Notes: generated by a model from the letters alone, not told the origin. Shown: positions 40,994 through 49,929, counted from the first letter of the stretch. The stretch: DNA of 64,000 bases from Motiliproteus sp965230185 (GCA_965230185.1 OZ245995.1:1612001-1676000); one strand, 5' to 3'. A program made the numbers and translations.

Positions 40994-42349
40994 ATGGGCA
41001 TTCAGCAACAGATCAGCAAACCGGGGACGGCTCGGTCCGGCTTTATCCGTCCGGATCTGAATGGTGCTCTGATCACCAGCCCGAGCAGCACTGACGATGG
41101 TAATGCCGACGTCTGCGGGGATCGGCACAGTGCCCTGGCAGGGTTGCTGAACCGGATTGATCCGCGGATCAGCGCCATCCTGCACTCCGCCCTGGCCGGG
41201 CAGGAGGTCTCCGAAGCCGACGCCGTCAGTCTGTTCGGCGCTGTCGGAGAGGAGTTGGAGGCGCTGGTGGCCACTGCGGATCTGCTTCGTCAGCGGGCGG
41301 TGGGCGACCGGGCCAGCTTCGTGATCACCCGCAATATCAATTTTACCAATGTCTGTTATATGGGTTGCCGCTTCTGTGGCTTTGCAAAGCGTAAGGAGCA
41401 GGCCGGTGCCGAGTTGTTGCCCCTGGCCGAAGTTGTCCGACGCGCTCAGGAGGCCTGGGATCGGGGGGCTACCGAGGTCTGCATTCAGGGCGGGCTGCAC
41501 CCGGATATCGACGGCAGCCACTACCGCAATATTCTGAAAGCGATTAAGCAGCAGCTGCCGGATATCCATATTCATGCCTTCTCGCCCTTTGAAATCTGGT
41601 TCGGTGCCCACAAGAGCCGGATGTCGGTGGCTGAATTTATTCAGGATCTGATCGACAGCGGTCTTGATTCCATGCCGGGCACCGCCGCCGAGATCCTCGA
41701 CGTCGAGATCCGCCAGCAGCTGACCCGGGATAAATTGTCGACCGAGCAGTGGGTGGAGATCATTACCACCGCCCATCGACTGGGACTGCCCACCACCGCC
41801 ACCATCATGTACGGCCATATCGATGAACCCCGGCATCAGGCAGCCCATATTGCCCTGCTGCGGGACATTCAGAAGCAGACCGGTGGCTTTACCGAGTTCG
41901 TACCGCTGGGCTTCGTCCATTATGAGTCGCCGTTGTTTACCGAGCAGGCTGCCAACGACATGAGGGTACGGCCGGGACCCACCGCCGAAGAGAATATTCG
42001 TATGCATGCGGTTGCCCGGCTGATGCTGAATGGCTGGATCGACAATATCCAGGCGTCCTGGGTGAAGCTGGGACCGGAGTATGCCCAGCAGATGCTGCAG
42101 TCCGGCGCCAACGATCTGGGTGGCACTCTGATGAACGAGAGCATTTCCCGCTCCGCCGGCGGCAGGCACGGTCAGGAGATCGTACCGGAAGACATGGTGC
42201 GGATGATCCGTGAAGCCGGTCGCACACCGGTACGGCGGGGCACGCTCTATCAGCCGTTGCAGGTCTTTAACCGTGCTCCGGTCGCTTCGCCGTCGCAGGG
42301 CCGGCCGGGCCTGCAACTGATCGCTTCCAGCGCCGGAGGTGCAGCATGA
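40994..42349 (+). CDS. cofH: FO synthase subunit CofH (5-amino-6-(D-ribitylamino)uracil:tyrosine transferase)
   Basis: 451 residues, about 60-80 longer than typical because of an N-terminal extension with no motifs. The radical-SAM site is CYMGCRFC (Cys 121, 125, 128), followed by GFAKRK. EVCIQGGLHPDIDGSHY and HAFSPFEIWFGA are CofH signatures. It joins tyrosine-derived hydroxyphenyl to the ribityl-uracil precursor of riboflavin. The ribosome site AAGGAG lies 9 nt before the ATG; the 150-bp gap after cofG holds no gene. Overlaps cofD by ATGA. Confidence 0.95.
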   Translation: MGIQQQISKPGTARSGFIRPDLNGALITSPSSTDDGNADVCGDRHSALAGLLNRIDPRISAILHSALAGQEVSEADAVSLFGAVGEELEALVATADLLRQRAVGDRASFVITRNINFTNVCYMGCRFCGFAKRKEQAGAELLPLAEVVRRAQEAWDRGATEVCIQGGLHPDIDGSHYRNILKAIKQQLPDIHIHAFSPFEIWFGAHKSRMSVAEFIQDLIDSGLDSMPGTAAEILDVEIRQQLTRDKLSTEQWVEIITTAHRLGLPTTATIMYGHIDEPRHQAAHIALLRDIQKQTGGFTEFVPLGFVHYESPLFTEQAANDMRVRPGPTAEENIRMHAVARLMLNGWIDNIQASWVKLGPEYAQQMLQSGANDLGGTLMNESISRSAGGRHGQEIVPEDMVRMIREAGRTPVRRGTLYQPLQVFNRAPVASPSQGRPGLQLIASSAGGAA

Positions 42350-43419
42350 ACGGGCTCAATAAGGGCGCTGAACGACCGCTGAAGATTACCCTGCTGGCCG
42401 GCGGTGTCGGTGGCGCCAGAATGGCCGAAGGGCTGATGCACAGCCGATACGGTGAGCAGCTCAGCATTATCGGTAACGTCGCCGATGATCAGGAGTTTCA
42501 CGGGCTCTGGGTCTCCCCGGATATCGACACCCTGACCTACACCCTGGCCGACCTGATTGACCGGGAAAAGGGCTGGGGGTTGCAGAATGAAAGCAGCCGC
42601 ACCCTCGATGCCCTCAGCCGTCTCGGCGCCGATACCTGGATGTACCTGGGTGATCAGGATTTCGCGACCCATATCTATCGCACCGAACAGCGTCGCCTGG
42701 GTGTGCGGCCCAGTGAGATCGCCGCTCACATCGCCGACAGGCTGGGGGTGAAAGCCAGGATTCTGCTGCCCACCGACGACGTCATTCAGAACCGGGTGAA
42801 AACGGATGATGGCTGGCTGGATTTTCAGAGCTACTTCGTTCGTCGCGGCTGTCAGCCGGAAGTCACCGGCTTTGCTGTCGCCGGGGACAGCCTGGCGAAG
42901 CCGACGCCGGAAGCGCTGATCGCTATCGCCGATGCCGATCTGATTGTCTTTGCTCCCAGTAACCCCATCGTCAGCATCGGCGCCATTCTGGCGGTTCCCG
43001 GTATTCGCGAGGCCGTCGCCGGCTCTCAGGCCTACCGGATTGCCGTGTCGCCCCTGATCAATGGCGAGACGGTTAAAGGTCCGGCTGACCGGATGATGAA
43101 AGCCGCCGGGTTCAGCTCTGATGTGTTCGGTGTTGCCGAGTGCTATCAGGGGCTGATCGATGGACTGCTGATCGATCAGCTGGACCGTGACGCCGTGGAA
43201 CCGCTGAGCCGAACGGGACTGGATGTGCTGGCTACCGACACGCTGATGCACTCACGTCAGAACAAGATTCGGGTGGCCGAGACCCTGGTGCACCTTTTTC
43301 ACAGTCACCGTGCCGAAGCTGCGATCACCGATCCTGCCCTGAAGGCGGTTTCCGCAGCATTGCCCGCATCTGCGGTGACCAGAGCAACGTCGATTACCCT
43401 CGACCGGGAGGCCGTATGA
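42346..43419 (+). CDS. cofD: 2-phospho-L-lactate transferase CofD
   Basis: 357 residues. The N-terminal LLAGGVGGARMAEGL is the nucleotide-binding loop, GNVADDQEFHGLWVSPDIDTLTYTL the FO-binding region and LIVFAPSNPIVSIGAIL the diphosphate-side motif. It moves the phosphoacid group (lactyl, glyceryl or enolpyruvyl phosphate) from its GDP-activated form onto FO. Start overlaps the cofH stop and the end overlaps cofC (ATGA at both), so translation is coupled. Confidence 0.95.
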   Translation: MNGLNKGAERPLKITLLAGGVGGARMAEGLMHSRYGEQLSIIGNVADDQEFHGLWVSPDIDTLTYTLADLIDREKGWGLQNESSRTLDALSRLGADTWMYLGDQDFATHIYRTEQRRLGVRPSEIAAHIADRLGVKARILLPTDDVIQNRVKTDDGWLDFQSYFVRRGCQPEVTGFAVAGDSLAKPTPEALIAIADADLIVFAPSNPIVSIGAILAVPGIREAVAGSQAYRIAVSPLINGETVKGPADRMMKAAGFSSDVFGVAECYQGLIDGLLIDQLDRDAVEPLSRTGLDVLATDTLMHSRQNKIRVAETLVHLFHSHRAEAAITDPALKAVSAALPASAVTRATSITLDREAV

Positions 43420-44159
43420 AGACCTGTATCGTGATTCCGATGAAAGACCCCCGTCAGTCCAAACAGCGTCTGTCCGGGGTGCTGGACAGTCAGCAACGGC
43501 AGACCCTGGCGCTGACGCTGTTCCGTCAGACCCTGCGCTTTCTGAACCGCCACTTTACCGGTACTCCGGTGCTGGTGGTGACCGCTTCCGAGCGGGTCGC
43601 GGAAATCGCCCGAAGTTATGGCGCCGAGGTGCAGATGGAGCAGCCACCGTCCCGATCACAGGGCGAGCCGCTGTGCGGGCCGGATCTTCGAACAGAGGGC
43701 CTCAATGGCGCCGCTGCGCTGGCCGCCGAGTGGAGCGTACGTCGCGGCTTTGATTCCCAGCTGCTGCTGCCGGCGGATATCGCCGAGCTCAGCGAAGCGG
43801 AGATTCGCCGCTTGCTGGAGCATCCCCGGGAAGTCCCTTCGGTGCTGATCTGCCCGGCTGACGACGGCGGTACCAACGCTCTGCTGACCACCCCACCGAA
43901 TGTCATTCCCTTTCAGTTCGGACCGCGTTCCAGCCGCGCCCATCTGGCGGCGGCTCTGAAACGCTCGATCCCGGCGGCGCTGCTGCGGCTGGAGAAGCTG
44001 ACCTTCGATCTGGATACCCCGGAAGATCTGCAGCTCTGGACCCGGAAACTGGCGGTTCCGCCGACCGCAGCCACCGGCCGTCTGCGCCAGGGGGCTCAGG
44101 ATCAGCACCGGTATCCGCATCCGGACCGGGAAATCAATCAGCTGCAGGGAGTGAATTAA
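43416..44159 (+). CDS. cofC: Phospholactate (or phosphoglycerate) guanylyltransferase CofC
   Basis: 247 residues, MobA-like nucleotidyltransferase fold. The N-terminal IPMKDPRQSKQRLSGVL is the GTP-binding motif; LLLPADIAELS is the metal-binding ADI region; CPADDGGTNALLTTP and FGPRSSRAHL are characteristic of CofC. The last ~40 residues are a polar tail not typical of the family. It makes the GDP-linked substrate used by CofD. Whether it uses 2-phospholactate, 3-phosphoglycerate or PEP cannot be read from sequence. Confidence 0.92.
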   Translation: MKTCIVIPMKDPRQSKQRLSGVLDSQQRQTLALTLFRQTLRFLNRHFTGTPVLVVTASERVAEIARSYGAEVQMEQPPSRSQGEPLCGPDLRTEGLNGAAALAAEWSVRRGFDSQLLLPADIAELSEAEIRRLLEHPREVPSVLICPADDGGTNALLTTPPNVIPFQFGPRSSRAHLAAALKRSIPAALLRLEKLTFDLDTPEDLQLWTRKLAVPPTAATGRLRQGAQDQHRYPHPDREINQLQGVN

Positions 44160-44996
44160 ATGACTGCGACCTTATCCGGGCTGGCCATCCAGCAGCCCAG
44201 TCACACAGCACCCTGTGCATCCGTCGCCGGAATCAGCATTCAGGCCGTACCCGGACTGCCCGATATTCAGCCCGGTGATGACCTGGCGGCGGAAATCCTG
44301 GCAGCCATGGCGGCCTCATCCCTGGCCTTTGAAGACGGTGACATTCTGGTCATCGCCCACAAGGTGGTTTCCAAGGCGGAGGGGCGGATCGTCAACCTGG
44401 CCGAGGTGGAGCCCTCCGCGCAGGCGCTGGAGCTGTCGGAAACCGTTACCAAAGATCCACGCAAAATCGAAGTGATTCTGTCGGAATCGCGCCGGGTGGT
44501 GCGGGCGGTTAAACGCCCGGATCAGGAGGAGGGCACGTTGATCGCCGAACATCGCCTCGGCTTTATCTGTGCCAACGCGGCGGTGGATGAATCCAACGTC
44601 GAGCTGCCGGGCCATGTGATTCTGCTGCCGGAAGAGCCTGACGCCAGTGCCCGGGCGCTCTGCCGGGGGCTGGAACAGAGCACCGGAAAACAGCTGGGGG
44701 TGGTGATTACCGATACCTTCGGACGCCCCTGGCGGATGGGGCTGGTCAATGTCGCCATTGGCCTGGCAAAGGTGCCGGGCAAGGTGGATCTGGCCGGTGA
44801 AAAAGACGCCTGGGGCCGGGAACTGAAAGTAACGGTGCCGGCGCTGGCCGACGAGCTGGCCGCGGCATCGGGATTGCTGATGAGTAAAGAGGGCAAGTTG
44901 CCCGCGCTGATATTCAGGGGGGTGGAGTGGAGTCCGAGCGACCGTTCTTCAGCCCTCGACCTGATAAGACCCCAACAGGAGGATTTGTTTCGATGA
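44160..44996 (+). CDS. cofE: F420-0:gamma-glutamyl ligase CofE
   Basis: 278 residues: VPGLPDIQPGDDLAAEI, then DILVIAHKVVSKAEGRIV (metal/substrate site), NAAVDESNVE and VVITDTFGRPWRMGLVNVAIG. It adds glutamates to F420-0. It is the stand-alone form; the C-terminal nitroreductase-like domain of actinobacterial FbiB, which reduces dehydro-F420-0, is absent. This speaks against PEP as the CofC substrate unless a separate reductase exists. The gene starts directly after the cofC stop and overlaps the next gene by ATGA. Confidence 0.95.
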   Translation: MTATLSGLAIQQPSHTAPCASVAGISIQAVPGLPDIQPGDDLAAEILAAMAASSLAFEDGDILVIAHKVVSKAEGRIVNLAEVEPSAQALELSETVTKDPRKIEVILSESRRVVRAVKRPDQEEGTLIAEHRLGFICANAAVDESNVELPGHVILLPEEPDASARALCRGLEQSTGKQLGVVITDTFGRPWRMGLVNVAIGLAKVPGKVDLAGEKDAWGRELKVTVPALADELAAASGLLMSKEGKLPALIFRGVEWSPSDRSSALDLIRPQQEDLFR

Positions 44997-45661
44997 AAAT
45001 AGCCATTCTTGGAGGCACCGGACCCCAGGGTAAGGGCCTGGCCCTTCGTTTTGCCGCCGTCGGCGTCGATGTTGTCATCGGCTCCCGGGATGCCGCCCGG
45101 GCCGCCGAAATCGCCGCCGAGCTGAACCAGCAGCTGACCGGTGCCATTGGCCGGATCAGCGGTGCCGATAACCAGGGGGCGGTAGCCGCCGCCGATCGGC
45201 TGGTGGTTCTCGCCGTGCCTTATGCCGCCCACAACGCCACCCTGGAAGCGATTGCCGGGGTGCTGGGCGACCGGGTGCTGGTGGATATCGTGGTACCGCT
45301 GAAAGAGGGTGATCCCAAGGCGGTGGAGATGCCGGCCGAAGGCTCGGCCACCGAAGCGGCACAGGCCCTGCTGGGGGACGGTGTCCCGGTGGTGGGAGCA
45401 CTGCACAACGTGTCGGCGACCACCCTCAACGATCTCGATCGTCGCATCAACTGCGACATTCTGGTCTGCGGTAACGACCTGGATGCAAAGAATGAGGTGA
45501 TTGCTCTGATTGAGAAGCTGGACGTTAAAGCCTATAACGCCGGACCGGCCGTCAATGCCCGCTGTATCGAGGCGATTACCCCGATTCTGATCCGGCTGAA
45601 TATCTCGAAAAAAGTACCCTTCAGCCACGCCGGAATTCGTATTGCACCGCCGGAACACTGA
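44993..45661 (+). CDS. npdG: F420H2:NADP+ oxidoreductase (NADPH-dependent F420 reductase)
   Basis: 222 residues, Rossmann fold. ILGGTGPQGKGLALRF at the N-terminus is the NADP-binding loop with the F420-reductase-specific GGTGPQG form, followed by SRD near residue 33; VVLAVPYAAHNATL and ALHNVSATTL are family motifs. It moves hydride between NADPH and F420. Start ATG 44993 has AGGAGGA upstream and overlaps cofE; a longer frame from 44927 is not needed. It links the cofactor to the NADPH pool. Confidence 0.93.
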   Translation: MKIAILGGTGPQGKGLALRFAAVGVDVVIGSRDAARAAEIAAELNQQLTGAIGRISGADNQGAVAAADRLVVLAVPYAAHNATLEAIAGVLGDRVLVDIVVPLKEGDPKAVEMPAEGSATEAAQALLGDGVPVVGALHNVSATTLNDLDRRINCDILVCGNDLDAKNEVIALIEKLDVKAYNAGPAVNARCIEAITPILIRLNISKKVPFSHAGIRIAPPEH

Positions 45662-45781
45662 CGGCGGCGTGGGTACCGGCAGGCTGAGTGCCAGCCGGTA
45701 CCGCTGCCGGAAAACAGACTGATTTCACTGATCTGCAACGACACAAACTCAAACAAGAAAACCACTTCAGGAGCTATCGCT

Positions 45782-46786
45782 ATGGAATTTGGTATTACTT
45801 TCAAAGGCTTTGTCAGCCCTAAACGTGCCCGTAATCTGGTTCGCCAGGCCGAAGAGGCCGGCTTCACCCACTGCTGGTTCTACGATTCTCACGTGCTCTG
45901 GCGCGAGTGCTATCCGGCCATCGCCATGTGCATGGAACACACCAGCAAGATGAAATTCGCTCCCTGTGTCACCAACCCCAATTCCCGGGACTGGTCGGTG
46001 GCCGCCAGCCTGTTCGCCAGCCTGGCGCTGCAGAGTGAAGGCCGCTTCCAGATCGGTCTCGGCCGCGGTGACAGTGCCATGCGGGTTATGGGTAAGAAGC
46101 CCGCCAATCTGGCGCGAGTGGCGGAATTCACCCAGAAAGTGAAAGCCATGGTGCGCGGGGAGGAGGTCACTTACGGTGAAAGCCCCGAGCCGGTGCAGTT
46201 CCCCTGGGCCAATGGTTATGAGCTGCCGGTGCATATCGGTGCCTACGGTCCCAAGGCGCTGAAGACCGCCGGTGAGGTGGGGGACGGTGTGATCCTGCAG
46301 ATCGCCGAGCCGTCTCTGGTGAAATGGTTTGCCGATCAGGCCATCAGTGCCGGTGAAGCCGCCGGGCGTGACATGTCCGACTTCCAGGTGATTGCCGCCG
46401 CACCTGCCTTTACCGGGGAGATGGAGAAGTGTCTGGAAGCTACTAAATGGTTCCCGGCCATGGTCGGCAATCACGTGGCCGATATCGTCGAGAAATACGG
46501 GGCCCACAGCGGCCTCGTGCCGGAAAGTCTGACCGCTTACATCGAGCAGCGTAAGGGCTATGACTACTCCAAGCACGGACAGAGCGATAATCCTTATCTG
46601 GATTTCATCACCGATGACATCGTTGAAGGCTTCTGTGTACTGGGCGGCGTTGACGCCCATATCGCCAAGCTGCTGGAGCTGGAAAAGGCCGGCACCACCC
46701 AGTTCAACATCTACCTGGATAACGGTGATGAAGAACGCATCATTGCCGATTACGCCGAGAAGATCATTCCGACCTTCCAGAAGTAA
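45782..46786 (+). CDS. F420-dependent luciferase-like (LLM) oxidoreductase
   Basis: 334 residues, one TIM barrel. EFGITFKGFVSPKRARNLVRQAEEAGFTHCW is the LLM start; APCVTNPNSRDWSVAASLFASL, GLGRGDSAMRVMGKKP and the VHIGAYGPKALKTAGEVGDGVI region are close to methylene-tetrahydromethanopterin reductase and relatives. From memory it fits a proteobacterial/actinobacterial LLM family that is often the only F420 enzyme in its genome, with unknown substrate. It is the only LLM protein in this F420 locus, so it is probably the reason the cofactor is made. Setting in a RutR regulon suggests a pyrimidine substrate. AGGAG precedes the ATG. Confidence 0.9.
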   Translation: MEFGITFKGFVSPKRARNLVRQAEEAGFTHCWFYDSHVLWRECYPAIAMCMEHTSKMKFAPCVTNPNSRDWSVAASLFASLALQSEGRFQIGLGRGDSAMRVMGKKPANLARVAEFTQKVKAMVRGEEVTYGESPEPVQFPWANGYELPVHIGAYGPKALKTAGEVGDGVILQIAEPSLVKWFADQAISAGEAAGRDMSDFQVIAAAPAFTGEMEKCLEATKWFPAMVGNHVADIVEKYGAHSGLVPESLTAYIEQRKGYDYSKHGQSDNPYLDFITDDIVEGFCVLGGVDAHIAKLLELEKAGTTQFNIYLDNGDEERIIADYAEKIIPTFQK

Positions 46787-46977
46787 ATCACCGGTGACCG
46801 GTTGCCGCAGCCGCTTCGACGCCGCCGGCAGCCGGTCATATGGCCAGATGGTTGAATGGCCGCTGTAGTCATCCGGAAACATTTCTGTGGGATAACTGCT
46901 CGGTGCCCCCACCGGGAGCCGCACTTATCCGCTGTCTTCGGAACAGCACTTCAGAATAACAGCAGCAGGGGAACACT

Positions 46978-47598
46978 ATGTTTCAGCAAGCCTTTGAAGC
47001 CGTCTTCGAACGGTCAGTGACGGTACCGATGCCGACCGAGTACGGCCAGTTTCGGATGACCGTCTGCACCGAGCTGGCAAACGGCCGGGAGCATATCCTG
47101 CTGGAAATGGGCGAGCCGGAGCGGGTAAAGGCGCCGATCGTTCGGCTCCATTCCGAGTGCGCTACCGGCGATCTGTTCGGCTCCCGCCGTTGTGATTGTG
47201 GTCCGCAGTTGCAGCACGCGCTGAAGCGGATCAGCGAGGAGGGCGCGGGTGCCGTGCTTTACCTCCGCCAGGAGGGGCGGGGGATCGGTCTGGCCAATAA
47301 GATGATGGCCTATCAGTTACAGGACCAGGGGGTGGATACCGTCGATGCCAATCTGATGCTGGGTTTTGAAGCCGACCAGCGGCGCTACGACGTGGCGGTG
47401 GCTATCCTGAAGTCGGTGGGAATAACGCAGGTACGGCTGCTGACCAACAATCCTGAGAAGATTCAGGCACTGACCGGACTGGGTGTCGAGGTCAGGCAGC
47501 GGCTGCCCATCGAGGTTGGGAAAGAGCGTGAAAACCAGCGCTATCTCCGTACCAAGCAGCGTCGTATGGGCCACCGCTTCAGCTCGGTAACGGCCTGA
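46978..47598 (+). CDS. ribA: GTP cyclohydrolase II
   Basis: 206 residues with the full active site: HSECATGDLFGSRRCDCGPQ carries the three zinc cysteines, YLRQEGRGIGL the GTP-binding arginine region and LLTNNPEKI the C-terminal motif. It opens GTP to the pyrimidine that becomes 5-amino-6-ribitylaminouracil, the substrate of CofH. It is stand-alone (no RibB domain). Its place at the end of the F420 cluster suggests extra precursor supply when F420 synthesis is switched on; a housekeeping copy may exist elsewhere. Confidence 0.93.
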   Translation: MFQQAFEAVFERSVTVPMPTEYGQFRMTVCTELANGREHILLEMGEPERVKAPIVRLHSECATGDLFGSRRCDCGPQLQHALKRISEEGAGAVLYLRQEGRGIGLANKMMAYQLQDQGVDTVDANLMLGFEADQRRYDVAVAILKSVGITQVRLLTNNPEKIQALTGLGVEVRQRLPIEVGKERENQRYLRTKQRRMGHRFSSVTA

Positions 47599-47610
47599 TT
47601 GATTAAGGCA

Positions 47611-48199
47611 TTTTTTGGGTTCTTCGTGGGTTGTTGTGAAAGCCCGCAGGCGGCCGCAAAGCCGACGTCGGAATTGGCGTGAGCTGGATCCATTTTGTCG
47701 GGCTGAAGCCCGACCTACGACCGTGCTACATGTGGGTCGGCCTTCAGGCCGACAAATGGGCCAGCTAATTTCCGTAGTTCGAATTTGGCACCTCTCCCCT
47801 CGTAGCCGGCGAGCACGGTGACGAGGATGGGATCAGGCCCCGAAGGGGGCGAGGCAAGGAAGCCGAGTCAGATGGTCAGTGCAGGGATGCGCTGTCCAGA
47901 TGCTCCCAACCTCGTTATCGCTCGCAGTGGACCCGCAGGGCGGGGAAGTGGGGCGCATTTTTAATGAACAGGGACGTTCGAATGCCGTGGGACATGGATG
48001 CCCAGGAGCGGCCTTTGGCTCGTTTCTTTTTTGCGCAAAAAAGAAATGAACGCGCCCGGCGTGGGCGCAACAGAAAATATCGGCCAACGCCTTAAAGGAG
48101 AAGCCAAAACGCGGCTTCTCAGGCGAGCATCAACAAACACTGACGTCGGCTTTGCAGCCGAAAGCCGCCAATCCCCTTAATGCGCGAAGGTCCTTTTTC
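47611..48199 (+). repeat. Long direct repeat, right copy (~590 bp)
   Basis: Same order of elements and orientation as 38769-39354, starting GGTTCTTCGTGGG and ending CCAATCCCCTTAATGCGCGA. The pair brackets the F420 genes (39355-47610, 8.3 kb). It starts 13 bp after the ribA stop. The stretch 48200-48364 holds nothing recognisable. Confidence 0.85.
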
Positions 48200-48364
48200 T
48201 TCGAGTGACAGCTGTCTGAGTCGTGGCCGTGGGCCTCATTTTATAACGCCCAGCTCCACTGACTCTTTCCGGCCACCGCTGCTGTAGCCCTGTCCGTAAC
48301 CAATGCCGTCTGAACGAGAGTCTGATCGATTTCTGCCGGCCGGGAAATCCAGCTGAAATTTAAT

Positions 48365-48408
48365 TTGACCAAAAGGTAAAATTAATGCTAGTTTTACCAT
48401 GTGGTAAA
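48365..48408 (+). promoter_or_regulatory. RutR-controlled promoter of the amidohydrolase gene
   Basis: Two operators: TTGACCAAAAGGTAAA (48365-48380) and TTTACCATGTGGTAAA (48393-48408). TTGACC serves as -35; 18 bp later TAGTTT (48389-48394) is the likely -10, overlapped by the second operator. This is the same design as at cofG. Confidence 0.8.
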
Positions 48409-48486
48409 TTTAGTGATCGGAGGCAACCGGTGCTCCGTTCGAACTTAAAGCAACCATTTACCGCAGCCGAAAGGAGCGAGTGAGCA

Positions 48487-49716
48487 ATGAGCAATATAAA
48501 AATAAATGGACAGCGTTTGTGGGACAGTCTGATGGAGATGGGAAAGATCGGAGCCACCGAAAAGGGGGGCGTCTGCCGCCTGGCTCTGACCGACCTCGAC
48601 AAGCAGGGTCGGGACCTGTTTGTCGCCTGGTGTGAAGAGGCTGGCTGCAGCGTGCGGGTGGATCGGATGGGGAATATCTTTGCCCGCCGTCCCGGCCGCG
48701 ATAACAGCCTGCCGCCGGTGGTGATGGGCAGCCATCTCGATACTCAGCCCACCGGTGGCAAGTTTGACGGAATCTATGGCGTACTGTCCGGTCTGGAGGT
48801 GATTCGGGCTCTGAACGATCACGGTGTTGAAACAGAGGCGCCGGTGGAAGCCTCGGTCTGGACCAACGAAGAGGGATCCCGCTTCCCGCCGGCGATGGTG
48901 GCCTCCGGGGTCTTTGCCGGTGTCTTTGATCTGGAGTACGGCCTCAGCCGTGCGGACCTGGACGGCAAGACCATGGGTGAGGAACTGCAACGCATCGGCT
49001 ATGCCGGGGAAGAGGAGGTGGGCGGCCGGCCGATAAAGGCCTTCTTTGAAGCCCATATTGAGCAGGGCCCGATCCTTGAGGATGAAGATACCACTATCGG
49101 CGTTGTGACCGACGCCCAGGGTCAGCGCTGGTACGAAATTACCCTGACCGGCCAGGAAGCTCATGCAGGACCTACCCCGATGGCGCGCCGTAAGGATGCC
49201 CTGGTGGGCGCCGCCAGAATCGTCGATCAGGTTAACTGTATCGGCCTCGATAATGCCCCGCTGGCCTGCGCCACCGTTGGGCTGATGAATGTGTTTCCCA
49301 ACTCCCGCAATGTGATTCCCGGTGAGGTGTTCTTTACCGTGGACTTCCGTCATCCCGATGACCAGGTGCTTTCCTCCATGGACCACCAGTTGCGTGAGAT
49401 CGCCGCTGCGGTGGCCGGGGAACTGGGGCTGGAGATGAAATTCGAACAGATCTGGTACTCGCCCCCGGTACCCTTCAACAAAGCCTGTGTGGATTCGGTC
49501 CGTGATGCCGCCGAAGCCGCCGGTCTCAGCCACCGGGATATCGTCAGCGGCGCCGGTCACGACGCCTGCTATATCGCCCGGGTCGCGCCGACGGCTATGG
49601 TGTTCGTGCCCTGCGAGAACGGTATCAGTCACAACGAAGCTGAAAACGCGAAGCCGGAACACCTGGAAGCCGGTTGCAACGTGTTGCTGCAGGCGGTGCT
49701 GAAACAGGCCGGCTGA
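48487..49716 (+). CDS. Zn-dependent N-carbamoyl-amide amidohydrolase (beta-ureidopropionase/allantoate amidohydrolase family)
   Basis: 409 residues, M20-type metallohydrolase. Metal ligands lie in GSHLDTQPTGGKFDG (His, Asp), WTNEEGSRF (Glu) and EAHIEQGP (His); the dimerisation domain is in the middle and GAGHDA near the C-terminus. The TQPTGGKFDGIYGVLSGLEV wording is that of beta-ureidopropionase/N-carbamoyl amino acid hydrolases. Under a RutR-type promoter, N-carbamoyl-beta-alanine to beta-alanine, CO2 and ammonia is the best guess; allantoate is the alternative. AAGGAG is 11 nt upstream of ATG. Confidence 0.88.
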   Translation: MSNIKINGQRLWDSLMEMGKIGATEKGGVCRLALTDLDKQGRDLFVAWCEEAGCSVRVDRMGNIFARRPGRDNSLPPVVMGSHLDTQPTGGKFDGIYGVLSGLEVIRALNDHGVETEAPVEASVWTNEEGSRFPPAMVASGVFAGVFDLEYGLSRADLDGKTMGEELQRIGYAGEEEVGGRPIKAFFEAHIEQGPILEDEDTTIGVVTDAQGQRWYEITLTGQEAHAGPTPMARRKDALVGAARIVDQVNCIGLDNAPLACATVGLMNVFPNSRNVIPGEVFFTVDFRHPDDQVLSSMDHQLREIAAAVAGELGLEMKFEQIWYSPPVPFNKACVDSVRDAAEAAGLSHRDIVSGAGHDACYIARVAPTAMVFVPCENGISHNEAENAKPEHLEAGCNVLLQAVLKQAG

Positions 49717-49929
49717 ACTCTGACAGGCCATTGCCGGTGATCAGCAGCCGCTGGTCACCGGCAGTAACAATAAAAACAGTTAAAACAATAAAACTGATAA
49801 GCGCCTGAATTCCTGAACTGCACTGATCACTGTCTGGGGGCTGACGCCCGCAGCGGTTTCGTGTGGGTGCAGATCGCCGGATCGTGGCGGCTGCGGCAAC
49901 GTCGGGGACAGGTGTCCGGGAGAAAGATA

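Noticed and set aside
40897..41094. 65-codon frame between cofG and cofH
   Set aside because: It overlaps cofH out of frame and has no similarity to a family; the cofH ribosome site lies within it.
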